From Ahaetulla prasina (Eukaryota; Chordata; Lepidosauria; Squamata; Colubridae), in contig NC_080540.1 of assembly GCF_028640845.1 (NCBI RefSeq), positions 157,130,438-157,194,437 of the forward strand: 64,000 nt of DNA. The letters run 5' to 3'. Below are positions 43,656 through 56,600 of the stretch, piece by piece (within the stretch, counting starts at the first letter, position 1; every line of letters begins with the position of its first letter). Below the pieces are notes generated by a model. It saw nothing but the letters and a program-made list of their open reading frames with translations, made no database searches and had not been told where the DNA came from. A program made the translations under genes and the position numbers.

Positions 43656-43661
43656 TTTATT
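43656..43661 (-). terminator. CCDC65: CCDC65 poly(A) signal (AATAAA on the minus strand)
   Basis: TTTATT on + about 280 bp past the stop. It gives a 3' end near 43640, about 200 bp from the FKBP11 signal on the other strand. Confidence 0.55.
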
Positions 43662-43939
43662 AAATGTCCACTCTGCAAAGGCACAGAGACAGATGTGTTT
43701 CAAAGTTTACACAAAGGCATGGGGTTATATCTTCAGCTTCCATTGTACAGGCCTCTGGATTGGATTGGCCATGGAAGAAAAACCCGCAAGACACATCAGT
43801 TTCTTTTTAATGGCAGTTTGGGGGAAATTTTCTAAAATTCCCAGTATAAACTGTAACCGGAATGGACTGGCTCTTCTTTGTGCCCAGCAGCTGTGGTAAC
43901 ACAGTAGAAAAGGACCATTTGAACTCACCAAATGCCGAT

Positions 43940-46900
43940 TCAGAGGATATGTGAAACTTCGTGTGCTGCCTCTATAATATTATAGATGGGCCGCTTGCCT
44001 TGGGACCCTCTGGCAGGTGTTGCCTGAGACCCATCTGAGACAGCTGCAGGTTGATTAATTATCATCAGAGGATTGACCTGGCTCAGGACTTCATCATTCA
44101 CTGAGATGCCATCCAAGTACTGCTTGAGGAGATGCCTCAGCTTAAAATTGTCTTGCATCAGTACATCTTTAATCCGCTCTAGCGACAGCTGTTCCAACCT
44201 CACCTTGTTGTATCTTTGCCAAAAGCGCTCCAGACCCACATAGTCCAGCATCATCTATAAAATGTTGAAAAGCCTTGATTGGTTTCAAGGAACTACATCG
44301 CAACTTTGAGTGTTCCAAGACCCTGCCTACATAAAAACGCCAGCTTCGTGTTTGCTATGTGAAGCATGCAATTTCCAAGCCAATTCTAAATTGGGAGATC
44401 CTTGTGGGAAATATACAACCACTAGGAAGATTATAAAGACCAGCTCCCTTAGGTGGGTAACCCAATACCAAAATGAAAAGCTGTCCTTCAGACAAATTTG
44501 TTCTGGCAGAGGGAAAAGCAAAACGCTAAAATGTTAAAAGACCAGAAGCAAATTCTGAGCAAATAACAGAGAGTCAAACTGCACTAAATGCCAATCGTAT
44601 CATCTGAATCAGATTTTCCTCTATGAAAAGCAGATTCATAGGTAATTGAGGATCAGGAAAGACGGTGAGGCTTAAATGTTTTTTTTTCCTTTTGCTAAGG
44701 TTTCAAGGAAAATCCCTCAGAGCAGCTGATGCCCAACTTGGGAAAATAAACCCTCCAAAATTTCAAGAGTCTTTGCCTCATTCTTATCATCCCCTCTGGG
44801 AGAGGCACAGTAAATGCCAACCAATAAACCCTGAAGATGCAGATTAATTTTAAACATACAGATAGATTATTCCAAACAATAAACCCAGGAAATGTTTCTT
44901 CCATATGGCAACGAGAAGACAAAGGGGTATCCCACTCATTTCTGAATTCAGACAATTTACCTGAGCAAGTGGTTCGACTGGTTTTTCCAAAGCCAACTTA
45001 TCAACTGCTTTCTGTTCTTCCCAGTTCAGGGAATTCATGTAAAATGGTAACACCTTCTCCTCCTCAGACTCCAGCCTACGGCACATTTCAGCCAAGCGCA
45101 GAATTATCTCTGCCTGCAAAAACAGGGGAAAAAGAGATTGGATCTGGCTTTTGCTAGGTTTTTGGAACAGTAGTGATTACAAAGTGCTGGAGCTTAGTAG
45201 TCCTTGACCTTTGACAGCAATGGAGTTTGCCTATTGGTCATGTGTTCTAATCGTCGTGAAACGGGTGAAATGCTCCCGGTTCGGACCGGCTTGCCCGATC
45301 CAGTAGCGATGGCGGCTGCTGGTTCGAGAACCGGTGGCAAAAATCCCTGGCCCCACCCCCCTGCCTCTGCTGAGCCGCACCATCAGCAGAGGTTTTTTTT
45401 TTAACTTTTAAAAGCAGTTTTTCTTCAGCTGAAAACATCCCTTTAAAAGTAAAAAAAAAGCCTTTGAGGATCCTGCTGCTCAGCTGAGATCAGCAGAGCC
45501 TTTAAACTCTTTTTTTTTTTTTTTTAAAGTTTTAAAAGGCTCCTCTGGCAATCTCACCTGAGTTCCTCATCAGCAGAACCTTAAAAAACATGTTTTCTAC
45601 TTGTAAAAAACCTTTTAAGAGATTCTAAAGCACTTACCTAAATGCTCTAAAGAATGGCTTTCCCAGCCCGAAAGGAGCAGTTTCAGCACGGAGACAGAAT
45701 CAGTTGCTAGCTAATCTATTTCCTCAATGAGCAACTAATCTGCCTGCTTTGCTGGCTGAGGAACTCTGGGAATTGAAGTCCACAAACCTTAAAGTAACTA
45801 AGGTTGGAGACCTCTGATCTAAAAAATATAAATAAAATAAAATAAAATAATAAAATAAAATATTTGTGCAGCTTTCTGAGATTTGGTGTGTTTTTGTAGT
45901 GTTTCACTCTAACTACACAAACACACACAATCTCACAAAGCTGTATGTGGCATTTTGTGTGTGTGTGTGAGTGAGTCAGTTGTGTTGTGTGTGTGTAAAG
46001 TGTGAAAGTTGGTTTTTGAGCTTTTTGTGGCTGTGTGAAGTTCCTGCTTGTTGCAAGGGCCATTTTGGGTGAAGTGCAGCTGCTTTTACATTGTGTGTGA
46101 GTCAGTTGTGTTGTGTTGTGTTGTGTGTGTATGTAAAGTGTGAAAGATGGTTTTGGTACCACATTGTTTTGTATACTTTGTTCATTATTTTTATTATTTA
46201 TTGTTATTGGCCACGCCCACCCGGTCACCTGACCAAGCCATGCCCACCAATTAAGCCATGCCCACAGAACCGGTAGAGAAAATTTTTAGATTTCACCCCT
46301 GTCGTGAAAGCATTTTATGAACTTTTTTCAGTGGTTGTTCAGCGAACGTGACAGTTGCAAAGTAAATGCCATGGTTGTAAGCAAACCAGTGATTTGCTGT
46401 GGGTGAGGTTTTACGAACACCTGAAAGCTGGTTTTCAGCAAAACCGTCATGTGACCATGGGCCATTGTAAACAGCCATAAATGCAGCCATGTTGCCAAGC
46501 ACACAAAGTTTGATCATGGTGGTGACCATAAAGGGAGTCCAACTATCAGAATTTCAAATCAGATTCTAAGTTTCCTTTTTTGGATCAGAGTTGTAACTCT
46601 GAATCATCACCAAGCAACCGGTTTAAGTCGAGGACTACCTCTAATGTAGTAATAAATTAGGAATTATAATTCCTAAGTTTCTCTTGGCATCATATCATCT
46701 GACTATCTATCTATGTTCGCTTTCTATCTCCTAGGACCGTGTTGGCGAACCTATGGCACGCATGCCACAGGTGGCACAAGGAGTCCTCTCTGCGAGCACA
46801 TGAGCCGTTGCCCAGCTCAGCTCCACTGTGCATGTGCGCGCTTCCCGCCGGCCAGCTGATTTTCGGGTCTTTGCCCTGCAAGCGGGAGACACGTGCACAT

Positions 46901-49900
46901 GTGCGGGAGGGAAGGGGCTACCTTTCCCCTCACATTCTGCTGCCCATGCCTTCCCAGATCTCTGGAGATTCTCCTCCCAGCGCTGTTTTGGGATGTGAGG
47001 CCAAAAGGGGGGGGGGTTATACGTGCATGCACAGGGGGAGGCCAGCGCAGGGGTTGCGTGCCCATGCGTGGGGAGTCATGTGCACATGCGGGGGGGTCGC
47101 ACAAGTATGTGCAGGGGGTGGCATGCGGAAGGGGCATTGCATTATGGGTGTGGACACACACGCTTTTGACACCCAAGGAAAAAATGGTTAGCCATCACTG
47201 TCCTAGGAAGTTCAAGGACACTAACAATAGTTATCCAAACAAAACAAAGTTCAAACAACAACTAAAATTAATAGAGACTCAGTTTGTGTAGTGCTTAAGG
47301 TACGAGGCTAGAAACTGGAAGACCTTGAGTTCTAGTCCCATCTTAGGTACAAAGATAGTTTGTGACCTTGTGCCAGGCACTATCTCTCAGCCCTAGGAAG
47401 AAGACAATGGCAACCACTTCTGAAAATCTTGCCCTGCAGGGATTAGGCAAGGACTCCCAGGCAGTCACTGGGAGTCAATGGTGAAGGTTAAATGCATGAC
47501 GTTATTAATAATTAAATGACCTAGTTCCAGAGAAAGGCCTTGAATTCTTTTTTAACAATGAAGAAAACAGATATATTCCCCAGTGTAGGACCAATGCAAA
47601 AGAAAGCCCTTTCTCACAGACCCAACAAATGGGCCTCTTAAAGTGGAGCAGCCTTAAAGAGTCTTTTCAGCCAGCCAAAATATAATCTTTTATATGATGT
47701 TGTGACAAAATAAATAAATAAATAAATAAATAAATATCAAGATAGTCCCTCAGATAGACTAAGCCAGGGATGGCTAACCATTTTGCCATCACGTGCCAAA
47801 AGCTGGGGGAGCGCAGGGGAGTTGCATGTGCATTTGCCCACGCCCATAATTTTATGCGCCCAGCCTCCCACACATGTGCATGTGAGCCCACCAAGCTCCC
47901 ACCACCACCACCATTGGCACGTGATGGCACGGTGGGCCCACTAGGCCCATTTTTTGCTCTCCCCAGGCAGGACTGGAAGTTGGCAAATGGGCCATTTCTG
48001 GCCTCCGGAAGGCCTCTGGGGGTAGGTGGGAAAGGCCGTTTTCGCCCTCTTCAGGCTCCTAGAGAGGCTGGGGAGAGCAAAAAACAGGCCTTCCTCCCCC
48101 CCAGAGGCAGGAAACAGCTTGTTTCCCTACTTCTGGGTGGCCCAGAAGGTCCAAAAATCAGCTGGCCAGCATGCACATGCACACCGGAGCTGAGCTCGCG
48201 TGCCCACCGATATGGCTCTGCGTGCCACCTGTGGCATGTATGCCATAGGTTCGCCATCACGGGACTAAGGCATAAGCCAGTAAACATTTTAAAAGCCAGT
48301 ACTTCCAATAATAATCAAAAGATGTTCATGATTAGGCTTTCAAAGCTGCTATATTTATGGTTGTTCAATTCCTCTTCATTCAAGCAGGAAAGGCTTTGGA
48401 AAGTTGTTGTTGGTGGGATGTTACCTTTCTGGCTACCCGTCCATATCTCAAAGTAACTCCCAAGATGATGAAAACAAAATTAGACATTTGCACAATTTTC
48501 ACACATTAATACATATTTTCCCTTACATGGAATTTTGAGGCTGCTAAATTGCTTCTTTAAAGAGAACATATGTCGATGTGACAAATAAATCTTTGGAAAT
48601 GCATCCACCACAGAAGAACTATAAGTGGCAGCAGTTCCTTGGCAAGTAGAGAATATGCGACAGATTTTGTGCTACATAATATCTGGAAAGGTTTTCAGAC
48701 ATTCAAGACAAACAAGAGATGCTCTAAAGTTTGTTGCCTACCTATCTCCCACTGAGATACAATAAACTCTATCAGGAATGACAAAATAAAAATAAAAATA
48801 GCCACCCGCCCAAAATGTAACCAAGATCTTTATTGCTATTGCTTATCAATCATCAGCACAGATTTTTTTTTCTTTTTGCAAAAATCTCCAGCCATTGTTC
48901 TTTCTGTCCAGTTTGAAAATCCCAACTAGTTTATTCCTTTTTCTCCTTTTGTACTTCAGCTTGGCTGAGTGCTGTGTCTTTCATCCCGCATGATAAAAGT
49001 TGCTGGGATTTTGGATGTTGGGAGAGGAATGACGGGTTTCAGGTGTTAACAGTTTTTGTGGGAAATATTCCTGGGAGTGAGTCAGTGTGAAATATAAGCA
49101 ATATAAGAACATTCAATAAAAGTCAAACACTGTTGACTTTTATGCACTGGCCAGCTTCTGAACATTCTTGCATGCACATACAGACCATTTTGTTTTCCCT
49201 CTTGAACAAAAATAGTTTGGCAATCTTTTTTTTCCTGCAATGGCCTTGTAATATGAATTTAATGGGTTTCTAGGTTTAAACGTTTTAAATTTTGGCCAAA
49301 GTTTTTTAATTCTCTGTTTTAATTGTACACTGTTATTGTTTTATATTGGCTGTAAACCGCCCTGAGTCCTTCAGGAGAAGGGCGGTATAAAAATCTAATA
49401 AATAATAATAATAATAATGCATATTATTATATGCACTGATATATCACAGGTATTTCTCCCTTTATTCCAACACTGCCCAAGGACAATCTCAAGAATGGAA
49501 GAAAGGCAGATGATCACTGTAGCAGGGAATAAGGTTAGAATAAATACCGGCAATCAGAACAACCAATGTCATGCCAATATGGCTTTCTGCTGACCCGAGG
49601 AGGGTGGAGAGTGGGGAAAAGATATTTCTGTGTGTGTGTGCGTGTGTTTGTGTGTGCACATGGATGCGTGCACACGTGCGTGTATCTCTAGTGCTTATGG
49701 GTCATACACCTGGCATACAGGAAGAGAAACCAAGGAAGAAAATTCTGACTGATTTCTTACTTGGAAATATCAGACGCATGGAATCTGAAAAATGGCTTTC
49801 ACAAAATCAGGATCAACTCAGGCCAATGAGTTACAGATAGTCCTCGACTTAGCACCATAAGTGAACCCAAAATTTCTGTTGCTAAGTGAAACATTTGTTA

Positions 49901-52900
49901 AGTGAATTTTGCCCCATTTTACGATCTTTCTTGCCATTGTGGCTACGTGAATCACTGCAGTTGATCAGTTGGTAACGTGGTTGTTAAGTGAATCTGGCTT
50001 CCCCATTGACTTTGCCTGTCAGAAGGTTGCAAAACCTGATCGCATGACCCTGGGACATTGCAACGGTCATAAGCAGGAGTCAGTTGCCGTGTGTCCAAAT
50101 TTCGATCACATGACTATAGGGATGCTGCAACTGTCATAAGAATGAAAAACTGTCATGTCCCTTTTTTCCATCCCATTGTAACTTTGAACAGTCACTAAAT
50201 GAACAGTTCAAGTCAAGGACTGCCCGTATTATGTGTACATGTTAAGCAGTTTTTAATGCATTTAAGCATAATTTTATTTCCATCTCTTCTTTCGGAGTCT
50301 GTGTCATGGCCCCACTGGAGCCCAGTTCAGAGGAGGAGGAGGAGGAGGAGGAGGAGTTGGAACTCCGACCGTCCAACAGGGATGGCATGGCACGCCTCCC
50401 TTGGCATGTTTGGAGAGGCCAGGGGCTGAGGATGTTGTCCCGGGCCCTTCAGGCATCGGGGGGGGGGGGGAGGGGGGGGGGGGGCGATCAACCAGATGGA
50501 GAGCTGCCTGCCCTTACAGACCCAGGGAAGGATCAGCTGCTGACAGGCACTGGTGCAGATAGGCAGCAGATCTACTCTGAGGAGGAACAGCTTCCTCCTT
50601 CCCTCGATCCAAGGGCAAGGGGAGCATAGGCAAGCCCAGAGAAGGGCTGCGAGGCTATTCGGGAGGATGCCACCCCACCCTTCCTCATAAGGAACACCTA
50701 GAATGGAGTAACTTAAGTAACTTAAGGGGCGTGCATAAGAGCACAATAGTGCCTACCGTTCCTGTCCTATTGTTCCCTTCATTATATCAAATTAATATTA
50801 TTGATGCATATTTTTTACTTATATATTTTCTTCAATACATGTTGTTTTATCTATGACAATTGTTTGTGTATACTGTTGTGACAAAATAAAATAAATTAAA
50901 AAAAAAACTTAAGGAGAAGCCATGGAGAGTTAGTCTTTGCCAGGAACAATTGTTTGCTTTAGCTTACACTCCCCTGGCTTTGACTCATGCCTGTTGCTGT
51001 TTGCCTTGCCTTGCCTTGCTTTGAAGACTGCTCTTTTGTCTTGGACCTTGCCCTTGTTTTATGGACTGCTTTGGGCCTTTGCTTTGCTGTGTCTTGACTT
51101 GGACCTTTTATTTGCCCTGAGGACTGCAGTTGTCTCGTACCTGGACTCTGCCTTGTGCACTGGACTTGGAACCCTGGACCTTGCCCTATGATCATGCTCC
51201 TACTCTGGGGACTTTATTTGTACTATAAGGGCTGTTGTTTGGGGAACTAAGGGTGGCTGCCTTCAAGATAGCGTGGGAGTGGAGCCTTACCAGTTGTTGG
51301 AGGGCTGTTTGCTGGACCATTTGTTGAGATAAATTAAGGATTCTCTACAGGCCTGCTTTGCCTTAACCACCCGGGTCATAATACTGCGAGGAAATAGCCT
51401 CAAACCGAGAGTGAAGTAGTCTCCAAAGAGCCTACCTTTCCCACCACGTGTTCCAAGGTCTTGAGAGTTGCATTGCTTTCCTTCGTCAGCTTAGCCAGAT
51501 TGTTACGAGCTTTAGCTCTTGCCCGGTTCATCTGGCTCTTTAACTTCTGCAGTTGTTTTAAAACTACTTCCTTCTCATCACGGACACGCCGATTTTGTTC
51601 CTCGCTCTCCTTTGCGTGGAGTGCAATCTTGTTCTTCAGGCTGATAATGAGATCCTGGTGACCACAGAGGAGATATTTTCAGACTACAGAACATTATTTG
51701 CAATGACAGAGAATGGGAGGAAAAAAGAAAGGGAATAAAGAGAGAAAGAGAACAAAGATATTCTTACAAATTTGGCTCCATTATTTGGCTCCAATCCTGA
51801 CCACTATTGCTTTGCCTACCACAGGAATGGGATCCCCCCTCCCCCACTGGTCCCCTGCCACATCCAAAATGCAGTCCCTGATTTAAAAGGAAGTTTTTCT
51901 ATGGTGCTATAAGTTGAAAAATAAGAGCAGCAGTTGGAAATCCAGCTAAATGGCAGTTTTAGACATGCTATATACTGTTATTATACATCAAAGAAATCAC
52001 AGGCTGAAGATTGTGGCTAATTTTGTAGCATGGATGCTGAGGATAAAAGATGTACTATATAGGGAAAAAGAAAGTAAAAGTGATCAGCGGATGTGGTTTC
52101 CAAACCGCTTCCCAATAAGATCTTGGGCAGGCTCTCCAACCTTGGCAACTTGAAGCCTGGTGGACTTCAACTCCCAAAATTCCCCAGCCAGTTGGCTGGA
52201 GAATTCTGGGAGTTGAAGTCCGCCAGGCTTCAAGTTGCCAAGCTTGGAGACCCCTGATCTTGGAGGTATGTGGAAACTGATCAGCAGTTCATCAATAAGA
52301 AAACCAACAACTCTGGACAAAAATCTCGAAAGGTAGTTGCCCAACCAGCACTGTAATTTAGGAGGTACTTTTGAATTGCGAAGTCCAGATGGACATCTCA
52401 TTGGAAATGCCTAGAAGATGCCCCAGAATCCTCTGCAATGTGCTAGGACAGAAGTGCAAAGGTAGGAACAGTTGAACCCAAAACGGGCTCCCTGAAGTTA
52501 GAAAGTGTGAAAATACAGGTAGTCCTCGACTTACAACAGTTCATTTAGTGACCGTTCAAAGTTACAAAGATACTGAAAAAAGTGACACAACCATTTTCCA
52601 CTTGCAACTGTTGCAAGTATCCCCATGAATGATCAAAATTCAGATGTTTGGCAACTGGTTCTTACTTATGACCGCTGTGTGTCCCAAGGTCATGTGATCA
52701 CCTTTTGTGACCTTCCGTCAAGCAAAGTCAATGGAGAAGCCAGATTCATTGAACAATTGGGTTACTAACTTATCAACTGCAGTGATTCACGTAACAACTG
52801 TGCCAAGAAAGGCCACAAAATGGGGTGCAACCCGCTTAACAAATGTCCCACTTGACAACAGAAATTTTGGGCTCAATTGTGGTCATAAGTTTAGAATTAC

Positions 52901-53535
52901 CTGTATAGCTGAAGCACTTTTAATCACTCATTTGGATTTATCCAGGAAGAAACCTTACCTGAATCTTCTGCAATTTCTTCATCTGCATTTCTATCTCCCT
53001 GGTGCTCCTTTCATCCCTGAGCTTCAGACCTTCAAAAGCAAATTTACGATCGTCTGTTGCTTCTGTGTAGTTACGTAAAGCCTGTTGAAAGCGCTTCCAC
53101 AGCTCTTCCACTTTTCCTTCCAACTGCATGCGAAGGTAATGTTTGTCCTCCAAATTCTGTAGGAAAGGAAAATGGGTCAACACTCCCCCAGTGCCCTCCC
53201 TGCTAGCTTGAGAGTTCTCCAAGTACCTGCACTTTTTATCTATCTGATCAAGTGACATTTCTCAAAGGAAAAAACCGCTTCCTTGCAGGCACAAGAAAAT
53301 ATACTTGGTTTGTTTGATTGCTTCGGGTCCTGTTAGCAGAACCCTTATTCCTTGTGATGCAGTTCAAAGTAAGGACAGTATCCATAATGAGATAATCAGT
53401 TTGGATTCCCAAACTGGGAATTTGGCCATAAGTTATATTAATTTTATCCTGTTTTTAACTTGTATAATAACGTATTTTTAAATTGGCTGTTAACCGCCCT
53501 GAGTCCTTCGGGAGAAGGGCGGGATATAAATATGA

Positions 53536-53614
<79 letters not shown>

Positions 53615-56600
53615 AATACTAGCATATTTCATAGTCCCTCAACTTTAGCTCATGACTCATGTTATACCCCACGATATCTAGAAGAGGAGAGAAAATAATG
53701 CAGAGCAGAAATGGGTCCATATTTTATAATGCCTTGGTTTTGGTTTGGCAAAGCTGCGAATATTTGATCAAGATAGTTTGTAGCATATGATTTTGTGTTG
53801 CATGAACCCTCCTAATAATAATTGTTTTTGATCTATCACAGTCGCACAATGATATGAACCCAGTGAACAAACCCACAATCTTTAAACAGATTGTGCCCAG
53901 TTCAGCTACAGAATTCAATTATTCATATCAGCTTGAAATAACAAAAAGATTGTTGAGTTTCCTCAAAGTAGTTTGATTACAGAAGCCTCGTTCAACATAA
54001 TATATTTTGTTTCACTGAATGTGCCATAATCTTTATTTAACTGAATGTGTCATAATCAGTCAGGTTCCCACTTTTAAGCCAAAAACTACAGTACTACCGG
54101 TATTGACACCAACTGGATTCATACAACACACTAAACTATAACCATGAAAACCACACCATGGCTTAGTTTAATTTATGAATCTAGCCAATGTGTCCTAGCT
54201 GGGCGTTTAGTGTATCTTAACTATGATGACAATGCACTGGAGAAAGAACAACCTAGCAAAGAATATAGATTTGAGTATTAATAAGCAAGACACAACAAAC
54301 ACTGTAGCTAGAATAGGTTGTGATGTCTGATATCAAACACCTGATCTATTTAGAACCATGATAGGATCTCTTGGATTGATTATTGCCAAACAACTCCAAG
54401 TTCTTCCTATTAGCATCTTCCTTTTTTGGAGCAGATTCATCCGTCTGCTCTAAATTGTAATCAGATTCTCCCATTCAACAGCAAATTCAAAAATATCATA
54501 AAGGTTGCTCCCCTATCTTAACTCACACCTTATTTTTGACATCATCTCGTGTACTTTGGAAGTCAAGTCTGGCTTCATATTCATTTTCAGCAAAGTTCTG
54601 CTCCATCGCTAACAATACATCCTGGAGATAGAGACTCTCCTCGTCATGATGTTCTATGATTAACTTCCTGGCAGAAATGGAAATGGTCCCATGAGCATCA
54701 AGAATTTCACAAATCAAGGCCCCATGTCTATCTCTCCCAACTCTATGTCCTTTCTTTTCTCACATTCCTACCTCTCTGTGTCAAATTCCTTCTGCAATGC
54801 CCGCAGCTCTGTCTGGTAATCCTCTTCTAAGTAGCCCAGGCGGCAGTTCTGGAGTTTCAACAGTTGATCTATGTTGTGTAAGTGGCTACGCAGGGCATGG
54901 GTGTACTGAGCTTCTGCTTCAGCTAGGTCTTTAGCAAGGGACTGGGAGACAAGAGAAAACCATAAAATCAGGATAAAAGGCAGGTATGAATCAACTATGG
55001 AAGTCAGCATTTTAAAAAACATCAGAAATCTATAGCAGGCAGACCAATTATATCAGGCAGGCAAATGTATAGTATACAAAGCTACTGATTTTTTGTTGTT
55101 GTTCTCCATACTGATACTACTACTAAGTAGTAGTAGTACAAACTACATTATCTGTCAGTGTAGCTGAACATGTGGGAGGTTACCCACTAAAGCTTCAAAG
55201 ATTTTGGAATTATATTATTTTGAACAACCCTTTAGAGGACCCTTTTAAACTCATAAAGATGGGTAATGTTGATGGTCATCAGTTTTCTGAGGGTGATCCC
55301 AAAGTGATGGCATACTACTTGTGCCTTGCTTCTACCATGGCTATGGAGATTCTTAATCATCCAGGTCATGGTTGTTCTTCAGGATTTTTTGGGGTTTTTT
55401 CCTTGAAAACATTTCGCTTCTCATCCAAGAAACTTTTTCAGTTCTGATCAGAAGAAGCTTCTTGGATGAAGGAAAAAAACCAAGAAAGTCCAGCTCCTTT
55501 TGAAAAGCATCTTTGGGTCTTTCATGGCTTCTTCCTGAAGAGCATCACTCTGGTTTCTGATGCTAAGCTTGTGTGGCAACTCCACACAACTGGAGTGCTG
55601 CACTACCTGTCCCTTTCTGTTTTCGTAGAGAGGGCCAAGCCTCATAATGAGACAATACACTATGCAGCCTGGAATAACTGTGCATACTTTAAAATTAAAA
55701 GTTAGTGTTGTGACCGAGGCCCAAGCAGTGATTACCAAACACAATTAGTCCTGAACAAACTTATTTTATTAAAACAGCTGAGAATTAATTCATTCTCAGC
55801 TAAGTTCAAAACAAATTCTTCATAAACAGTACTTCGGCCTTATCACCAACCTTTGTTGTCTTTGGCAACCTCCAAAGGCTTTTCTTGGCAAAACCCCCAC
55901 AAAGTTCAAGAGACTCTGACAAGAAGCAATGGAATCAATGTTGCTTTTCTACAAAGAACCCAAAGGCTGGTTGCTGCTTTTTTAAGCCTTATGAGAGGGG
56001 CCAATCATCTCCTGGCCTTACTCCCGAGTCATCCTTTTTGCTTTAGCTGCTCTTGCCTTCTGGCAGCTCTTCGCATGCATGCACTAGGAACAGGCTCCTC
56101 CTGTTCCTCTGCCTCTCTGCTGTTCCCCTCTGGAGGCCGCACATCGCTCCCAGATGGCCCTGGCCCCATCTCTGTCTCTGACACAGAGCCCTCATCCGGG
56201 CCTTCCCCTGACTCCAGGACTGTTCCATTGTCCCCCCCCCAGCCTCCTCACTGTCCGACTCCGCTGCCAGGTCCACAAGCTGCTGGCGGACCACAACAGT
56301 TAGACAGATGAGAGGGAACAAGTAATATTGCTGGTCTTCTGTGCTTGAGAATGCAGAGAACAAAAGCAAACTACTTTATTACCTATCTCGGTTTTATGTG
56401 AGATAACAAGCATTTCTATTTTTCAAAGAAGCTTCTTAAAGCTATGTCTGTATGTTTGCTAACACACTGTTATATTAATAAATCTTGCCTTTCCTCACTG
56501 TATACAACATGTGACGGTGTATCCCCGAAAGTCGACTAAAATATATAAAAGAGATAAATACTGCACAAGATAATACCAACTGAGAACAATTTTTATTTAA

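Larger units (their letters stand above)
50302..51384 (+). mobile_element. Probable solo LTR, interrupted by a LINE 3' end
   Basis: Starts tgtcatggccccactgg, continues through GAG-repeat and poly-G stretches, and ends near cacccgggtcataata. The length (about 900 bp without the insert), the TG start and the absence of coding sequence suggest a solo LTR. I could not find a convincing target duplication. Confidence 0.45.

Noticed and set aside
47770..48456. 228-residue plus-strand frame
   Set aside because: Covers a MITE with 7/8 flanking duplications; no domain or splice support.
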